From: Lachnospiraceae bacterium | GTDB lineage: Bacteria; Bacillota; Clostridia; Lachnospirales; Lachnospiraceae | Direction: 5' to 3' | NCBI GenBank assembly: GCA_017396145.1 | Contig: JAFQMS010000044.1 | Location: forward strand, 1 to 64,000 | DNA: 64,000 bases | The notes under the pieces: generated by a model | Database searches by the model: none | Told to the model about the DNA's origin: nothing | The model's input: the letters and a program-made list of their open reading frames with translations, nothing else | In this document: one piece after another, positions 63,277 to 64,000 of the stretch | How positions within the stretch are numbered: the stretch's first letter is position 1 | How the letters are laid out: each line of letters starts with the position of its first letter | Position numbers and translations under genes: made by a program

Positions 63277-63603
63277 ATGAATTTATTGACATTTACTATT
63301 GCAAAGGCTGAGGCAGGAGGACTAGGTGCGTTACTTCCTATGTTAATTTATCTTGGAGTTGTAATTGCATTTTTCTATTTTATTGCAATCAGACCACAAA
63401 AGAAGCAGGAAAGAGAGCATGAGGCACTAGTTAGTTCTGTAGAAACTGGAGACAGTATCTTAACTAGCAGTGGGTTTTATGGCGTTGTTATTGATGTTAT
63501 GGATGAGGTAGTTATTGTAGAATTTGGTAACAATAAAAACTGTAGAATTCCAATGAAGAAAGCTGCTATTCTAGAAGTTGAAAAACCTGATCAGGATAAG
63601 TAG
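63277..63603 (+). CDS. yajC: Preprotein translocase subunit YajC
   Basis: 108 aa. One TM helix (MLIYLGVVIAFFYFIAIRPQ), then the YajC cytoplasmic domain (KKQEREHEALVSSVETGDSI, GFYGVVIDVMDEVVIVEF). Works with SecDF. Start 1 bp after tgt with AGGAGG inside the tgt end, indicating coupling. Confidence 0.96.
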   Translation: MNLLTFTIAKAEAGGLGALLPMLIYLGVVIAFFYFIAIRPQKKQEREHEALVSSVETGDSILTSSGFYGVVIDVMDEVVIVEFGNNKNCRIPMKKAAILEVEKPDQDK

Positions 63604-63636
63604 TGATTATTAATATCTCAAAATGGAGAATGGTAT

Positions 63637-64000
63637 ATGAAGATTTTAGTTACCGGTGGAGCAGGCTATATTGGGAGTCATACTTGTATAGAACTGATAA
63701 AAGCAGAATATGAGGTAGTTATTGTTGACAATCTTTCTAATTCCAGTGAAGAAGCTGTAAGAAGAATCGAAAAGATTTCATCATGTTGCATACCATTTTA
63801 TAAAGAAGATATCAGGGATAAAGAGGCATTAAGCAGTATCTTTGAGACTGAAAGGATAGACGCAGTAATTCATTTTGCAGGTTTAAAGGCTGTTGGCGAG
63901 TCTGTGGAAATGCCTATGGAGTACTATAATAATAATGTATACGGAACACTGTGTCTTTGTGAAGTGATGAAAGAGTTTGGCGTTAAGAATATGGTGTTTA
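63637..64000 (+). CDS. galE: UDP-glucose 4-epimerase, N-terminal part (3' end outside the window)
   Basis: Interconverts UDP-glucose and UDP-galactose. 121 codons visible: Rossmann motif MKILVTGGAGYIGSH, then VIVDNLSNSS and HFAGLKAVGESV. GGAG precedes the ATG at 8 nt. Cut by the window edge. Other UDP-sugar 4-epimerases are possible, but GalE is most likely. Confidence 0.93.
   Translation, partial: MKILVTGGAGYIGSHTCIELIKAEYEVVIVDNLSNSSEEAVRRIEKISSCCIPFYKEDIRDKEALSSIFETERIDAVIHFAGLKAVGESVEMPMEYYNNNVYGTLCLCEVMKEFGVKNMVF

Overview
This is a low-GC, gene-dense bacterial chromosome segment, most likely from a Lachnospiraceae member (a Butyrivibrio, Pseudobutyrivibrio or Agathobacter-like gut or rumen Clostridia species). 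The reasons are LL-diaminopimelate aminotransferase beside gatCAB, the cysS-mrnC-rlmB-sigH order, a CIRCE-controlled groESL, a secreted GH5 endoglucanase with a Pro/Thr linker, a flagellar-type sigma-28 promoter, and several Clostridia-only domain families (DUF1540, DUF6062, DUF6273, DUF1846, DUF4080). The genus assignment is inference. There is no prophage, CRISPR array or complete insertion sequence.

Layout. 1-4.3 kb: end of dapL, then gatC, gatA and gatB. 4.3-8 kb: small membrane protein, PilZ c-di-GMP receptor, a FliK-like flagellar protein behind a sigma-28 promoter, and two small unknown genes. 8-10 kb: LexA-boxed Y-family polymerase with its YolD-like partner. 10-13 kb: TIR-DUF6273 membrane protein and DUF1846 protein. 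13-21 kb: apt, HExxH lipoprotein, dGTPase-like HD protein, GH5 cellulase, iron alcohol dehydrogenase with an upstream ORF, and an Rpn-type nuclease with a tandem-repeat tail. 21-30 kb: sigma factor fused to a membrane sensor, thioredoxin reductase, exonuclease III, B12 radical SAM protein, and a CadC-like repressor, metallochaperone and P-type ATPase operon. 30-39 kb: c-di-GMP-I riboswitch with its target, HTH regulator with ABC-F ATPase, Sel1/DnaJ-zinc-finger protein, and a nuclease-XPD helicase fusion. 39-45 kb: purC, tRNA-Met, ispF, cysE, cysS, mrnC, rlmB, sigH. 45-56 kb: tRNA-Thr, SleB-like hydrolase, two DegV proteins, glnS, an OGG1-type glycosylase, groESL. 56-62 kb (minus strand): moxR, DUF58, membrane protein and GH31 glucosidase in one run. 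62-64 kb: tgt, yajC, start of galE.

The least explained signal is a family of three dispersed 129-157 nt elements (2466-2594 minus, 24709-24840 plus, 50031-50187 plus). Their closing stems differ in sequence but keep complementarity, while three short internal blocks are conserved. This is the pattern expected of a structured RNA or a mobile hairpin element. Other points of interest are short SD-led ORFs directly upstream of the alcohol dehydrogenase and the second degV, hairpin clusters upstream of gatB and after the SleB-like gene, and two c-di-GMP-linked loci (PilZ protein and riboswitch).

Many start codons here follow the pattern AATGGAGA-N(4-8)-ATG/GTG, in which the ATG inside the Shine-Dalgarno can be mistaken for the start. 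Starts were chosen accordingly.
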